From Misgurnus anguillicaudatus (lineage: Eukaryota; Chordata; Actinopteri; Cypriniformes; Cobitidae), in assembly GCF_027580225.2 (NCBI RefSeq), contig NC_073340.2, forward strand, positions 15,260,001 to 15,324,000: DNA of 64,000 bases. Direction: 5' to 3'. A model generated the notes under the pieces. The model did no database searches. It saw only the letters and a program-made list of their open reading frames with translations, and had not been told where the DNA came from. Numbering within the stretch: position 1 is the stretch's first letter; each line of letters opens with the position of its first letter. Below are positions 22,462 to 33,807 of the stretch, in pieces. A program made the translations under genes and the position numbers.

Positions 22462-23012
22462 GGATCCAAAACAGCAAATTTCGTCAAAAGGTGACAAGTT
22501 TGCATCCCTTGACTTAATTTGTGCTGATGGCTAAGGTAATTACAAATATCTATGTACTGACACTGATTATAATAAAAATAATTTTTAGAGAGACAAACAG
22601 TATCTACATCTCATATATTCAATGGCAGCAAGCCTGCACTTTAACATGCTGGAAACTACTTTCCCTGAACACAGCATAAAGTTGTTTCCATAAAAGTCCT
22701 GACTATGGGCAAATAGACTTTTAATGAAGGGTTGTCAAGGTCACAAGGAACTGTGGAGAAATTCTTTGAAACTGTAATTAGTGACTGACAGCTCTATTCA
22801 TCATTATTCATTGATCTAAATCTGATTTCAGTGCTTCACAGTTGCGTTCAACAATAGAATATTAATTTTGTGATTGACAAGCGTCGACCACAAGAGGTAT
22901 TTCTGAGCAGATTTGCAAAAATTTATATTTAATCTTTATTTAGACAAGTTCCCTATGATTTAACGAAAACTAATTATTGCAATATATCACCTAAAATGCA
23001 AATAGATTTTAA
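22462..23012. other. Unassigned stretch
   Basis: AT-rich, with no recognised gene or repeat. Confidence 0.5.
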
Positions 23013-23215
23013 AGGGGCCGTAAAATGTAAAAAATCATTTACCTAGGCATAGATGAATAAAAAGAGTTTTGTACATTTAACGTGAGCCTTAAACACTATT
23101 CTTTTTGTAAACCTCGTGCATGCAAAAGACAGCTGGAAAACAAGTTCAATCTTAACATAACACTGACTGTGACATACATACGCTCTCGACATTAAATTAA
23201 TTACAATGTTGTTAC
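23013..23215. mobile_element. TTAA-element fragment
   Basis: TTAA (23009-23012) followed by AGGGGCCGTAAAATG and blocks recalled from a zebrafish TTAA repeat (AATAAAAAGAGTTTTGTACA, AACATAACACTGACTGTGAC). The right end is missing. Confidence 0.55.
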
Positions 23216-23244
23216 AATGTTAAATTTGTAACTGCTGAAATGAT

Positions 23245-23425
23245 TAGCTCTTTCCCTGCCATTTAACTCGTCCCGGCCAATGACAAGTTTTTCCGGCAAT
23301 CCATTTTTCCGCTATTATCCACCAGGTGTTTCTCTAATTCAACTCATAAAACCCGGAAGCAATCCCTTAGGTCAAACAGTTCAAACTCTGTGTATGTTTT
23401 CACCATCACTCTGAATCTGGGGAAT
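23245..23425. repeat. Fragment related to 5463-5977
   Basis: Shares the CTCTTTCCCYGCCATT start, GACAAGTT, TTATCCAC and GTGTATGTTTTNANNATCA blocks with 5463-5690. It is truncated where Gypsy sequence begins. Confidence 0.55.
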
Positions 23426-23505
23426 GAGGAACCCAAGCACCACCCTGGAGCTTGTCGAGGCCATAGAGCTGGTAGATGCTTCCCTACAGTGGGAGGCAGG
23501 GGAGC

Positions 23506-24041
23506 GAGCATCGCGAGGCATCCACAGACCGACAGCTTGGTGGAACAATTTAAACAGACCCTGAAGCACAAGTTGAGATGTGTGGTCGTGACAGAGACCT
23601 CATGATACTATATGTCTCTTCAGGATCTGCGAAATTCCTCAGGCCTCAACTGGTTTTACATCATTTGAGCTCCTCTTTGGTTGGCAACCTTGAGGCCTCC
23701 TGGATGTGGGAAAGGAAGCCTGGGAGCAACAGCCTGCATCCCATCGCTCCATGGTGGACCACGTTAAGCAGATGAGGGAAAACATCGACAGAGTCATGCC
23801 ATTAGTCTGGGAACATATGGTAAAAGCACAGCAGGCCCAACAGTGCCTCTACAACTGGCCTGCCCAACCACGGGAGTTTGAGCCCAGAGCTCGGGTAGTG
23901 GTCCTTGTCCCCAATGCTGCCTGTAAATTGCTGGCCACCTGGCAGAGCAAATGGTGCTGGAGAAATTTGGACTGGTTACTTAACCCGTGTGGAATCCAGG
24001 AAGAAGGAGAGCTGAGCATTTGTACCACATCAACCTCCTAA
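23506..24041 (+). pseudogene. Retrotransposon integrase C-terminal half
   Basis: Frames in succession give HPQTDSLVEQFKQTLK (the end of the integrase catalytic core, with the usual HPQTDG-x-ER motif slightly degraded), FELLFGWQ-type sequence broken by shifts near 23630-23700, and the C-terminal DNA-binding region AQQAQQCLYNWPAQ ... RVVVLVPNAACKLLATWQ. A degraded HINLL block follows near 24030. Integrase would insert the cDNA copy. This one is non-functional because the D,D-35-E core is mostly missing and frames are broken. Confidence 0.8.
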
Positions 24042-24093
24042 AAAATGGGTCGGGACTAGAGTCCAGCTTGCCACCCTCGTCACCTCCAATCCT

Positions 24094-24640
24094 GTGCTTG
24101 CAGACATCAACCCCCATCTTTCGACTGCCCAAAAGGTGGAGCTGCAGCACCTGATTGATCAGTTTCTGATGTGTTCTCTTCTCTTCCCAGGCAGAACACC
24201 GTCCTGCAACACAACATCCACATGCCTCCAGGAGTCATCGTCAGGCAGCGGCACTACCGCATCTCTGAGGCTTGTCAGCATATTGAGGAGGAAGTACAAC
24301 AAATGCTGAAGCTGAAGTTAGGGGTGATTGAACCTTTACACAATCGTGATGGTCCCATAGCCAGACGGCACCCTCTGCTTCTGCAATGACTTTCGTCACC
24401 TCAACGAGGTTTTTGAATTCGACAGATATCCCATGCGTTGGGTTGATAAGGTTGATGAGCTTCTGGATCTGTTGGGAAAGGCCTGGTAAATCTCAACCCT
24501 GGATCTTACAAAGGGCTACTGGCAGGTACCACTTTCTGAAAATGCAAAGCCTAAAACTGCTTTTTTCACCCATGGTGGCCCCTTGTAGTACCAAACCCTT
24601 CCCTTTGGCCTTCACCCCTCTATGACGTCTAGATCCACTC
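24094..24640 (+). pseudogene. Retrotransposon reverse transcriptase N-terminal part
   Basis: Directly after the integrase: a spacer with LSTAQKVELQHLIDQF, PGRTPVLQHNIHMPPG, VRQRHYRISEA, EEEVQQMLKLKLGVIEPL, then a shifted FCNDFRHLNEV, YPMRWVDKVDELLDLLGK, a stop, STLDLTKGYWQVPL and AKPKTAFFTHGG. These are the fingers and palm of a Gypsy reverse transcriptase up to just before the YxDD region, which is absent. The family serine-proline-W stretch after GVIE is also lost. Confidence 0.85.
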
Positions 24641-25580
24641 TGAGTTATGGGGACCACCTGATCAACTAGGTTAGTAGGGGTCTCATCTGGCTGCAAGACA
24701 GAAATGTAGAGGCGATCCACTCACCCCTGAGGCCCGAAACCAAGAGCTATCATTGCTGTGTGGTTCTTTACCCCGTTACAGTAAATATTGGAGAACAATG
24801 TAACATTGTGTACTCGGATCAGGTGAGCTGTGATTGACAGCTGACCCCCTTTTAAGCGTAGATTGGCTGCTGCCTGAGAAACGTCATTTCCAACTTACCC
24901 TTTGTGTGTGTGGACAATAGTGGCAGGTGAGCATTCTTAGAGTGTTTTTGTTAGCAATTTTAATCTCTGTGCATGGCATTAAAAACAAGGGTTGTGTTGA
25001 TTTCAATGTCTTTTGCCCATTGTGCTGGTGCCCTTTTTGTGCTTGTTTTTTGAATGCTTGGTTGCATTGAGTGGCTTTGCTTGTGAATGGTGTTGCATTT
25101 TTTTGTGTAACACCTAATGTGTGTGGTCTCCTGTACCCCAGTTTGCTGGTGGTTGCCATGATGGTGGTGAACCCATGTCTATAAAAGGTTATATGTCTGG
25201 GGTGATACCATCATTTGGTAAGTGTTTAGTATGAACTTATAACGTTGAGTGTACAACAATGCGATTAGTAGTAATGGTATGTTTGTTTGCTTTAGGATTC
25301 TCCCTTTCGTTTTATGCTGTGCCTCCTCTTTTGGCTTTTTATGTATTGTTAAAGCTCATTATCTCTTGCTGCTGTGAACAGGATTTCATGTAACCTGGAA
25401 CATTTAATTATTCCATGATCTACAGTGGCAAGATAAAGTATATGAACCCCTAAGAATGAACTGGTCATTCATTTGACTCTGATCCATTGTTAACTGTTCA
25501 AAAGCTTGCAAGGAGGGCTTCACATCCAAAAAACCCAAAATGTTAAGGTACAGGTGCTGGGCAACAAATTATCAACGAAA
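24641..25580. other. Unassigned stretch
   Basis: Open frames (24493-24720, 24884-25159, both minus) show no family. A TATAAAAGG box near 25180 lies in TG-rich sequence. CAGTGGCAAGATAAAGTATA at 25424 resembles a Tc1/mariner MITE end with no partner found. Confidence 0.35.
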
Positions 25581-25629
25581 AAACATCAGAAGAAGCCCAC
25601 ACACTCTGTGCGGGCTTCTTCTGATGTTT
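25581..25629. repeat. Near-perfect 23-bp palindrome with 3-nt loop
   Basis: Arms 25581-25603 and 25607-25629 pair at 22 of 23 positions (AAACATCAGAAGAAGCCC core) around CTC. The sole mismatch is A:C in plus-strand RNA and a G:U wobble in minus-strand RNA. No mature small RNA is known to me. Confidence 0.9.
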
Positions 25630-26026
25630 ATTCCATTGTTACCTGTTATCTTTATAACCTGCTTTACTGTATAGGCTTTGTGGCTCGGGCTGGTTTAACT
25701 ATTCATTTACATTTATACTTTTGATAATTTTTTATTTCTTTATTTATCAGACTGTCTTCAGGTGGTCATTGGATTCTGTGCGCGAGGCTGATCGCCACCA
25801 TTTAATTGATTATTGGAGTATCTAGTTTTGATTTGTTGCAGGAGCTGGGGTCACACGGATGGATGGATCTTTCCAGTGGTGGTGCTTCCTCAGTGTATGC
25901 TGTGTAACACTAGAAGTATGTGGTCTGAGTGCATGGTGGTGTGGGTGTGTATGTGCTTTTGTCAACAGGAGTTGTGATAATAATTATTTCTCCTGTTGGG
26001 AACCTTGGCCCTGCTGGTTAGTATTT
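25630..26026. other. Unassigned stretch
   Basis: GT-rich sequence with a 64-codon Cys/Trp-rich open frame (25859-26053) whose end runs into the next MITE. Not a credible gene. Confidence 0.4.
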
Positions 26027-26277
26027 GAAGAGTTTCATTGCAAAACGAGATAACCACCGTTTTTTTTAATTGTTCAGAAATCACGTTTTTTGGTTGTGCA
26101 TTCCAATTAATTTCAATTCAACTGCAGTTGGTTTGTTTTGATTTAAACCTTCATAACTTAAAAAATACAGCTAGGTAGCATCATAAAACAAAATAATAAC
26201 ATGATAACATAATATTTAACATGTTTTGACAAAAATGTTAAAAAATGGATTTATCTCGTTTTGCAACGAAACTCTTC
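26027..26277. mobile_element. Short MITE with GAAGAGTTTC ends
   Basis: Inverted ends GAAGAGTTTCATTGCAAAAC and its inverse (one mismatch), continuing through GAGATAA. Flanked by ATTT on both sides (26023-26026, 26278-26281). Non-coding. Confidence 0.85.
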
Positions 26278-26365
26278 ATTTGTTTTTTTGATCTTATAAC
26301 TTTAAGATTTGTTTATTTTTCCTTGTTGCATCAGAAGTGGGTGCCTGCTCATTTTAAGATATTAA

Positions 26366-26805
26366 AGGGTCAGTTTTTCCCATTTTTCAATCTTTAGTTG
26401 GTGTGTAAGGTTGCTGTTAGAGAATAAATAATGCCTGCAAAATTATAAAGCTCAAAGTTCACTGCCAAGCGATATATTTTTTCACTTTTCAGAATTCACT
26501 TTTCTAGGACTACAGATAACGGCCAGTTTGGACTATAGCCCTCTACTTCCCAGATATATAATGTCAATATAAGAGTTTTTGACTAACCTCCACCCACAGG
26601 AATACGCCAGTTGCCAGCTAAGCTAAGCTGCTGTTGAATCACAACACACTAAATAAGCTACACAATCAGAACTCGATACCTATTTCTGAAGAAGGGACTT
26701 CATAGTACAAGGAAGACATCAGTCTGTTTTTTGGACAGTGAAAACAGCAATATACATATAAGTAAATTGTGTGACCTTTAAGTGTTGTTAAAACTGTATT
26801 TTTAT
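26366..26805. mobile_element. TTAA-element, right end lost
   Basis: TTAA at 26362-26365, then AGGGTCAGTTTTTCCCATTT and a long stretch I recall as a zebrafish TTAA-site repeat (AATACGCCAGTTGCCAGCTA, AATCACAACACACTAAATAA). The right terminus is absent. Confidence 0.7.
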
Positions 26806-27226
26806 ACACACATCTCTTACAGACTCTTTTTATAAGGGCTTTATCGCCTCTTTGGTTGGATGTTATGAATATTTTCCCTGGGTGTAAGTCCCAGTGGTGT
26901 AGTCTGAGCTTTCATGTAAGATTTAGGCTCTGTGTGGCCACTCTATATTGCTCTGTCACAATTGTATCGATGCGTTCTTTGTCACCGTTAACATTTTGAA
27001 GTAAGAGTCTGGCCTGCTCCTGCTTAACTTGTCGCCACATTGATAAAGTGTTGTAAATGGTTGTAAGGGCACTGTTATGCTCTTGCTAAGTTAAAAGTTC
27101 CCTGCACACTTGATTCTAAAGATATAGATATTGTATGTACATCCAAAACTTAAGAGATGAAACATAACAGATCCCTATCATGCCTTTTAATGTGTATCAG
27201 CCCAGTTGTTTTCCACATTTTAAACT
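26806..27226. other. Unassigned stretch
   Basis: No recognised gene or repeat. Confidence 0.45.
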
Positions 27227-27234
27227 ATTTCATG

Positions 27235-29196
27235 TAGGGATCAGTGGCGTGTTTACCCACCACGCAAACCACGCAATTGCATGGGGCCCCCGGGCTTGGG
27301 GGGCCCCCTACTAGCCACAAGGTGTGCGAAAGTATGTTATGTTTATTCAGACCCAAATCTAAGGTACAGATAAAGCACGCCCAAGCGAGAGATGTGTGAG
27401 TATGTACGCAGAAAAATACAACTTACAATGTTGTTTGCTGGTGTTTGTTCAGTTTGTTAGATCAGTCTGAATCATATATCATATATACTGAATATTATTG
27501 TTGTGCAATTCAAATAAAAAACCTTGGGCAATGCTGGGGCATAGGGGGCCCCGGTTCTTGGACTTTGCTTAGGGCCACCAAAATGGTAAACACGCCACTG
27601 GTAGGGATCGACCGATATGGATTTTTTTGTGCCGATGCCGATACCGATTTTTTTCCATCAGCCTTAGCCGATGACCGATACAGGCTGCCGATTTTCTTTA
27701 GCCGATATTTGAAGCCGATACTGCTTTTGCTCATTCAGTTTACATCATAAAAATGACACAATGATAAAACCAAATGTTACAACTCTTAATTTAAAAAAGG
27801 AACATTTATTGAACTATATTTAACAAATAGTAAAAACAGGTGAGGTAGAAGAAGTAAGAAGATTCAGTGCTGTTGAAAATACATAAATAAAATAATTACA
27901 CTATTGCACACAGTAGCAGCAACCAAGCAGCAAAACAAGGGGAACACTTTACTTTATCAATGAAAGTAACCAACTATTTACAACCTATTTAATGCTTAGG
28001 TCTAAGTTTTAGTGCACCTAACTTAATCTCTTGTAGAGAAAATGTCTTTCATAAGAAGACAAGGAAAATGTAAACAGCCATACAGATCAAAAACAACTTA
28101 AGAATTCTGAATAACATGCCATGCGCATTGCCCCACTTCTGTACCTCACACACCCTAGTTCCCTATAATAAATGCGAGGGATAGTTAGTTTGCCTCAGCT
28201 TGCTTGAAATGCATAAAACTGAACAAATACATGAGGATTTGTGTCCGGACTTCGTTCAGATAGTAGAGCGCGTGCATGTGAGAGAGGTGCAGTGAGAGAG
28301 ACATGGATGAGAGAGTGAATGTATGGTTGCGATCCCAGTGAACGGAAATGTTGACAAAACTTACAAAATAACAGTTCTCCGGTCACATTAAAGTCATGTG
28401 GGAACTGCTCGGAACTAAGTGCTTGGCGTTGAATTTCGAAACTCTGCATTAACAACCATAAACGTATTCAACCATGAACTGCGCTCTCCACAATAACGAG
28501 AAACTATCAGCAATGGATATTGATTTTTAGCCTTTTACTACTACATATATTTATGGAGATGAGAATTAAAAACCCACTCTGTCCAGCTTTGATCAGCTGT
28601 TCGGCTGATCACATGACCTGCGTTCGCTTGCGGCATTATGAGCATGCGTCGCGTCCAAACGTCAGACTGGTGGTCGCTGAATAAAACTCCTACAAATACC
28701 ACGAAATCACGGAACAACATCAGCATTATTTAATCCTATGACCAGTGCTCGTAACAGCTGCCGTATGCATACGGTTAGCCTAAAAGCTATTTGAAGCTCC
28801 CTAAATACAATGGCAAGCAGTTTTATAGGCATTCGCGTTTTCCATTTGGACCACCAAACTTTCTTAGCTATGGTTGCACGCATATATAGAGCAACGTGTT
28901 TACACTTTCAAAGTATATGGCAATATTTCAGTCAAACAGTTAAAAGATGCTTTGAAGTTTAAAACTTACCAGAGCAGGCTTGGAGCGCTCCGCTCTGCTA
29001 GTGGGGGGAGGGGCAATGCACGGGCTGCAGGCAGCGTCTCCAGCAACACAGAGCTGCCTGTGGACGCCTGTTTGTAATTAATGCCGGGGAAAAACTATCG
29101 GCGAACGCAAGCCGTGAATCGGCCGATGCCGATACACCTAAAATCTGCTAAAATCGGCCCGATGTATCGGCAGGACGATATATCGGTCGATCACTA
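27235..29196. mobile_element. Non-autonomous hAT element with nested hAT
   Basis: Ends TAGGGATCGACCGATAT / ATATCGGTCGATCACTA, with an exact 8-bp duplication ATTTCATG (27227-27234, 29197-29204). Subterminal sequence is full of CCGATA/TATCGG units on both sides. The interior holds no transposase. A second hAT interrupts the left terminus after its seventh base. Confidence 0.93.
27242..27600. mobile_element. hAT MITE inserted in a hAT terminus
   Basis: 16-bp perfect terminal repeats CAGTGGCGTGTTTACC and an exact 8-bp duplication GTAGGGAT (27234-27241, 27601-27608). Seven of those 8 bp are the first bases of the host hAT. 359 bp, no coding capacity, with GGGGGCCCC runs near both ends. Confidence 0.96.
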
Positions 29197-29204
29197 ATTT
29201 CATG

Positions 29205-29776
29205 TCATTTCAGGGTTACTATTAAACAAAAAAGACTGAAGACACAATTGTCTTTTTCCACAAAGTGTAACAATAATCAAAACATCTCAATACAACTTCT
29301 GATATTATGAGAAAATAATAATCAACTTGATGGCAAAATTGACTGCAGGAAGATTAACCTGGAAGTAAAACTCAGCATAACCAAGGCTTTACAAAAATTT
29401 TCAGAGGATCTCTGAAATATTTGAAGTGTTTCTACAGTGTGGTATTCCAATTCACTTTCAGCTTCTGGTAAAAAAATATCTTCTGATACATTGGGAACTC
29501 ATGACAATAGATTCAATGGTAGAAAATCAAGCTGAAAGCAAACCTCAAAATTGGCTTCCATCATGCCTCACAGCTGCTGTGTGGCTCTTGACTTTGCTTT
29601 TCAAACTTGTCTTTTTCAGATGGTGGGCATCTGAGGTAAAACTTGCCTGTCTGTTCCTGGGTCCTTGAAGACATACAGTTTGGGCCTTAACAAAACAATG
29701 GCTACTGGTCCAATATATTGGTAGCATCCTAACATCTGCAATAAACTGCTTGGAAATGTGTGGATTCACTCAGTTG
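29205..29776. other. Unassigned stretch
   Basis: Overlapping short frames on both strands, none recognised. Confidence 0.45.
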
Positions 29777-29784
29777 ACCTAGTT

Positions 29785-29975
29785 CAGGGGTCTCCAACCC
29801 TGCTACCTGTTTGCTACTGTCCTGCAGATTTTAGCTCCAACCCCAATCAAACACAGCTGAAGCAGCTAATCAGGGTGTTCAAGGTTGTTTGATAATTACA
29901 GGCATGTGTAGAAGCAGGGTTGGAGCTGAAGTCTGCCAGACAGTAGCTCATCAGGTGCAAGGTTGGAGACACCTG
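29785..29975. mobile_element. hAT MITE
   Basis: Starts CAGGGGTCTCCAACC and ends GGTTGGAGACACCTG, with 8-bp flanks ACCTAGTT / ACCGAGTT (one mismatch). 191 bp. Confidence 0.85.
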
Positions 29976-30705
29976 ACCGAGTTGAACCAGTGTGGTTTGA
30001 ATGACGAAGGTGTGATAAAATTACTATGTGTTTGGGAAACTTTTCTGGGGTGTGTTTCCCGAACAACGACGTAACTCGCTGCTGAACAAACATAGTAGTA
30101 TGATGCATAGTTGGAGAAACAAACTACCTTGTCACGACTGTTCCAGAAAGCATAGTAACTTTGTCGCACATTCGTCATTTGAAACATGTTGGTTTAACAA
30201 CATAGTTGATGATGTCACATGGGAGGTGAAGTACTAATTAATCTGTGCAAATCGATTTAATGTCAGATTATTGCTGTAAATAACATATATTGCATCGGAA
30301 GACTTAGTTTTCTGTTGTTTTTTCAAGATATTCCATGCGCAAGTTCCCTGTTGCGTCACTCCTCCCAGGGATTCCCCAGGGTCTTAAAGCTTATAAGACT
30401 GCACACATGCGCAGTTTTCAAATGCAGCGCTTTAATTCTGTTTACAAACTTAAAGACTTAAATTAAATTTTATTATATTTCAAATGATGTATATAGACTG
30501 TACTACATGTTTTTTGCTTATTTTGTTCAAAAGCATTATCAACGTAAGTCTATAATATCAAGGAACTATGCTTCTAATGACAGGTGAAGAGCTGTCGTTC
30601 AAACCACACAAGTTTGCGATGCAGCCAGCGAATGTTTGTTTGAACTATGGTTTCAGGAAACACCAAATTGTTGAACTTTGTCAGTAACAATGAAACTTGC
30701 GACAG

Positions 30706-31650
30706 TAGGGGAGACCGGGGCTGGTGGTCTCACGGGTTGATTGTCACACTGCTTATTCCAGACATACTACATGGCGCTGTGGTACAATTTTGATATCAAT
30801 TTGTTTGCCTTTAATAGCTTACTTATTTGCACTTGTAATTTTGCTGAGCAGACACAAAACATTGAAGTTAGGAGACAATTTCTTATTTTTATGGGTCAGA
30901 GTAAATTGACATGTTGGTGTTGTTTTTGTGTTGAGATCTTGTAGGATATTAATCATTCAAAAACAAAACACTCATTAAAAAGCTAAAAGTAGTAGCTTTA
31001 TTTTGAGTCATCTTTTAGCTATCAAGTTAAAGCCGTGTGGCAGCTAGCTTAGCATGTTTGTCAAGAAGTCAGTTGGGGATGGTTGTCTCATAGCTTGCGG
31101 GGTTGGTTGTCACATGTGAGTATTGGACATGTAGACCTGTTTGTTTGTTTGTTTTTGTTTGCTGATAAAATAAAATAAATAAAGCATTAAATAAAGAGGT
31201 TTTAACACTAAAATTATTAAATTTTATTTCTCAACACAGTATACAATTCAAGTAACTGATCACCCACTTTAATCCCATTGTTTAAACATAAGGGGCATTC
31301 ATAACAACTATCATAAGGGTGGTATTCATATTAAAACTTATTTGCAGTTTCTAGCTTAAAAAACTAAAAAGTTACACATTATTTTTTCATATCCCAATTT
31401 ATCACTGAAATCCTATTGAGCCTCTAGGGACAACAAACCCCGTGATGGCGTTGGTTGTCACATTGTGTCAGAGTGTCTTTGATGGTTAATTACTTCCTGT
31501 TACAATAAATTCAAAAATTAAAAACTATACACATTTAAAGCCAAGACCACAAGTTTTCATTACATGTAGGAATTACTGCTGAAAGGTTTTTTTAAGATAA
31601 GCAATTCATGCATGAGTAAAAATTGTGACAACCAACCCTGGTCTCCCCTA
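30706..31650. mobile_element. DNA element with GGTTGGTTGTCACA subterminal repeats
   Basis: Terminal inverted repeats TAGGGGAGACCGGGGCTGG / inverse of TAGGGGAGACCAGGGTTGG. The motif GGTTGRTTGTCACA occurs near 30735, 31101 and 31450 and inverted at 31624, with partial forms at 30719 and 31077. The only shared flank is TA. No transposase is seen; open frames are short. Confidence 0.75.
31136..31164. repeat. (GTTT)n microsatellite
   Basis: Six to seven GTTT units, one imperfect. Confidence 0.8.
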
Positions 31651-31682
31651 GTTGGCTAATGATGCTTTCGGGAAACGCACTC

Positions 31683-32725
31683 CTGACCAGCTAGTTAGTT
31701 TCTAAAAATGATACATCATACTATGGTGGTTAAACAGCAAGATATGTCGTCTTATGGGAAATATACCCTAGATCCATGTAACCGCATAGCAATGCCTTGG
31801 GAAAACCTTAGCATTGTGGCAACAACTTTTGTGTCCGTTTGTCAGTAGACCTGTATCTCCATGGGCCGGATTCAACCACATTAGTGGAAACAAGCTATTA
31901 GAGAGCTATTTTGATCCTAGCATGAGTAAGCCACACACCCCAACTGCTGAGACCAAAACAGACCGCAGCTTTCTGATGTTTACATCAGAGTTGAGTCCTT
32001 TGTGTTACTGTGTAACGAACGCAAATTAATGTTTGCAATGAAACTGGAATAATTCGGAAGTGTGTAAACCCATTTTTTTCACAAAAAACAAAACCAGCCA
32101 CAAAACTGCCACTCTGAAATCTTTTTTCATCAGATGTGACAGACTGTCTGATTCTAGTCTGAGGATGTCTGTTTTTCACGCTTTCTATAACCCACATTTC
32201 CACCCCTCATGCTGCTACAGACACTGCATGTCCACATCAGAGAAAGGGCTGTTCCACAGAGACATGACATTACTCTATTATTTAAGAGCGAAGTGTATCA
32301 AGCTGTGATTTACCATGATATGCCTGTCTCATATGTGTCTCTCACACACACTGACACTTCATTAAAAACGCATCCACATTGCCGCAGCTTTGGATGCAGG
32401 GGTTTGAGCTGATTTTTTCATCTTTTATCCCAATGAATGGTAATTAGAAATAAAGTAGAAAAGTATTGAAAGCTGATATATTTTGGTTGAAAATGTAAGC
32501 ACTGGGAGCAAAACAGACGTAGGCGTACACTACGGGTTAACGGTTTATGATCGCTTACTTATTATTCATAATGTTTTCTCCTCCACGTTTTATAATAAAA
32601 GTACAGTAAATTCCTCAAAACTATGAAATAACACAAGCAATGAAAACTCAATAAATAAATAAAGCTCTCTTTGTGTAAAAGTTGTCAAAATGTAGCTTTC
32701 TCTTTCTCTTTTATCAAGCAGCTTC
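31683..32725. other. Unassigned stretch
   Basis: Several open frames of 67-82 codons on both strands between 31814 and 32412, none with a motif. Could contain conserved non-coding sequence; nothing can be called. Confidence 0.4.
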
Positions 32726-32729
32726 TTAA

Positions 32730-33310
32730 AGGACAAGTTCTGTATTTTACACTTAAAGGCCTGTTTATTGTTTATGATGAAATAGAACGGTTTTGACTGA
32801 AATGTGGACATACGATGCTGGCCCGAGAATTTTCGGGTGTTTCTTGTATCACCTCCCACCTCTATAATGGCTATATAGGTGCACAGGAACAATCCTTCCT
32901 AAAATGCATTAAACTTTCATTACAGAGACGCGAAACTCACCGAGTGGTCAGGGGCGCCCACCGACACGCTCACACAAAAATCGCTGCAAAGATGCCCTCC
33001 AACAGGTGTTTTAGCATTCGTTGTAAACTTGTGGACCTATTTTTCCAAACGCCTCACACCCGTATATTCTTCCGTTGAGAGCTTGAATAATAGACACTCC
33101 AGCCCAGTTGGTGGCGATAATCCGCCTTTGCCAATTGCAAGAATACAAACAAAGCACCTATAAACCCATTGTAGAGGTGGGAGGTGATACAAAAAACACC
33201 TGAAAATTCTCGGGCCAGCATCATATGTCCAAATTTCAGTCAAAACCGTTCTATTTCATCATAAACAATCTGAAAACAGGCCTTTAAGTGTAAAATACCG
33301 AACTTGTCCT
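32730..33310. mobile_element. TTAA-flanked palindromic element
   Basis: TTAA on both sides (32726-32729, 33311-33314). Ends AGGACAAGTTC / GAACTTGTCCT extend into arms of about 160 bp (ATTTTACACTTAAAGGCCTG, ATGATGAAATAGAACGG, GGCCCGAGAATTTTC). The 250-bp centre is unique. Non-autonomous. Confidence 0.92.
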
Positions 33311-33314
33311 TTAA

Positions 33315-33803
33315 AGTCTCACCCTGAGATGATTTTTAAACAGTATTGAAAAAGTCCCTGTGTTTTCTGTAATGAATTAAATGATGTATGCACAATTATA
33401 TTATTGTCTTAAAGGCTTTCAGGTTCATCAAAATGATTTTAGTCAAGTAATTCTAAACTTTTGACCGGTGATGTACCGCATGTGTTTTTAAAAGATGCAT
33501 TTACATTTGGAAATAAGAAACAATCACGGATTCCAATTAACACTCGCTAACCTTCGAAATGCTGGTGAAGATGATCCGTGACGGGTATTGCTGTCACTTT
33601 ATTAGCCAATCGAATAGGTTAATTTTCATATCACTATGCACCACTATGAGTCTGACAATATCAGAAGCTTTATTCTGTTAAAAAATAATGTTCCTGTAAG
33701 TCTGGCATGATGGTGAGGGTGTAGTACTGAAATGCGACCCACTCTGTGAAAACCTAGCTGAAATTATTACATTCTGCATACATGTAAAAAAAATCTATGT
33801 ATT
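33315..33803. other. Unassigned stretch
   Basis: No gene or recognised repeat. Confidence 0.5.
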
Positions 33804-33807
33804 TTAA

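Larger units (their letters stand above)
23440..24640 (+). mobile_element. Gypsy (Gmr1-like) pol fragment
   Basis: A decayed Ty3/Gypsy polyprotein with the order integrase C-terminus then reverse transcriptase N-terminus. That is the reverse of standard Gypsy order and is known from Gmr1-type retrotransposons of fish. No LTR, gag or RNase H is visible at either side. Several stops and shifts are present. Confidence 0.75.
30046..31682. mobile_element. DNA element with GTGTTTCCCG ends, interrupted
   Basis: Left TGGGGTGTGTTTCCCGAA and right TTCGGGAAACGCACTCC are imperfect inverses. Repeated GCATAGT, ACATAGT and GAAACA motifs fill it. It is split at 30706-31650 by another element. No clear target duplication. 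Confidence 0.55.
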
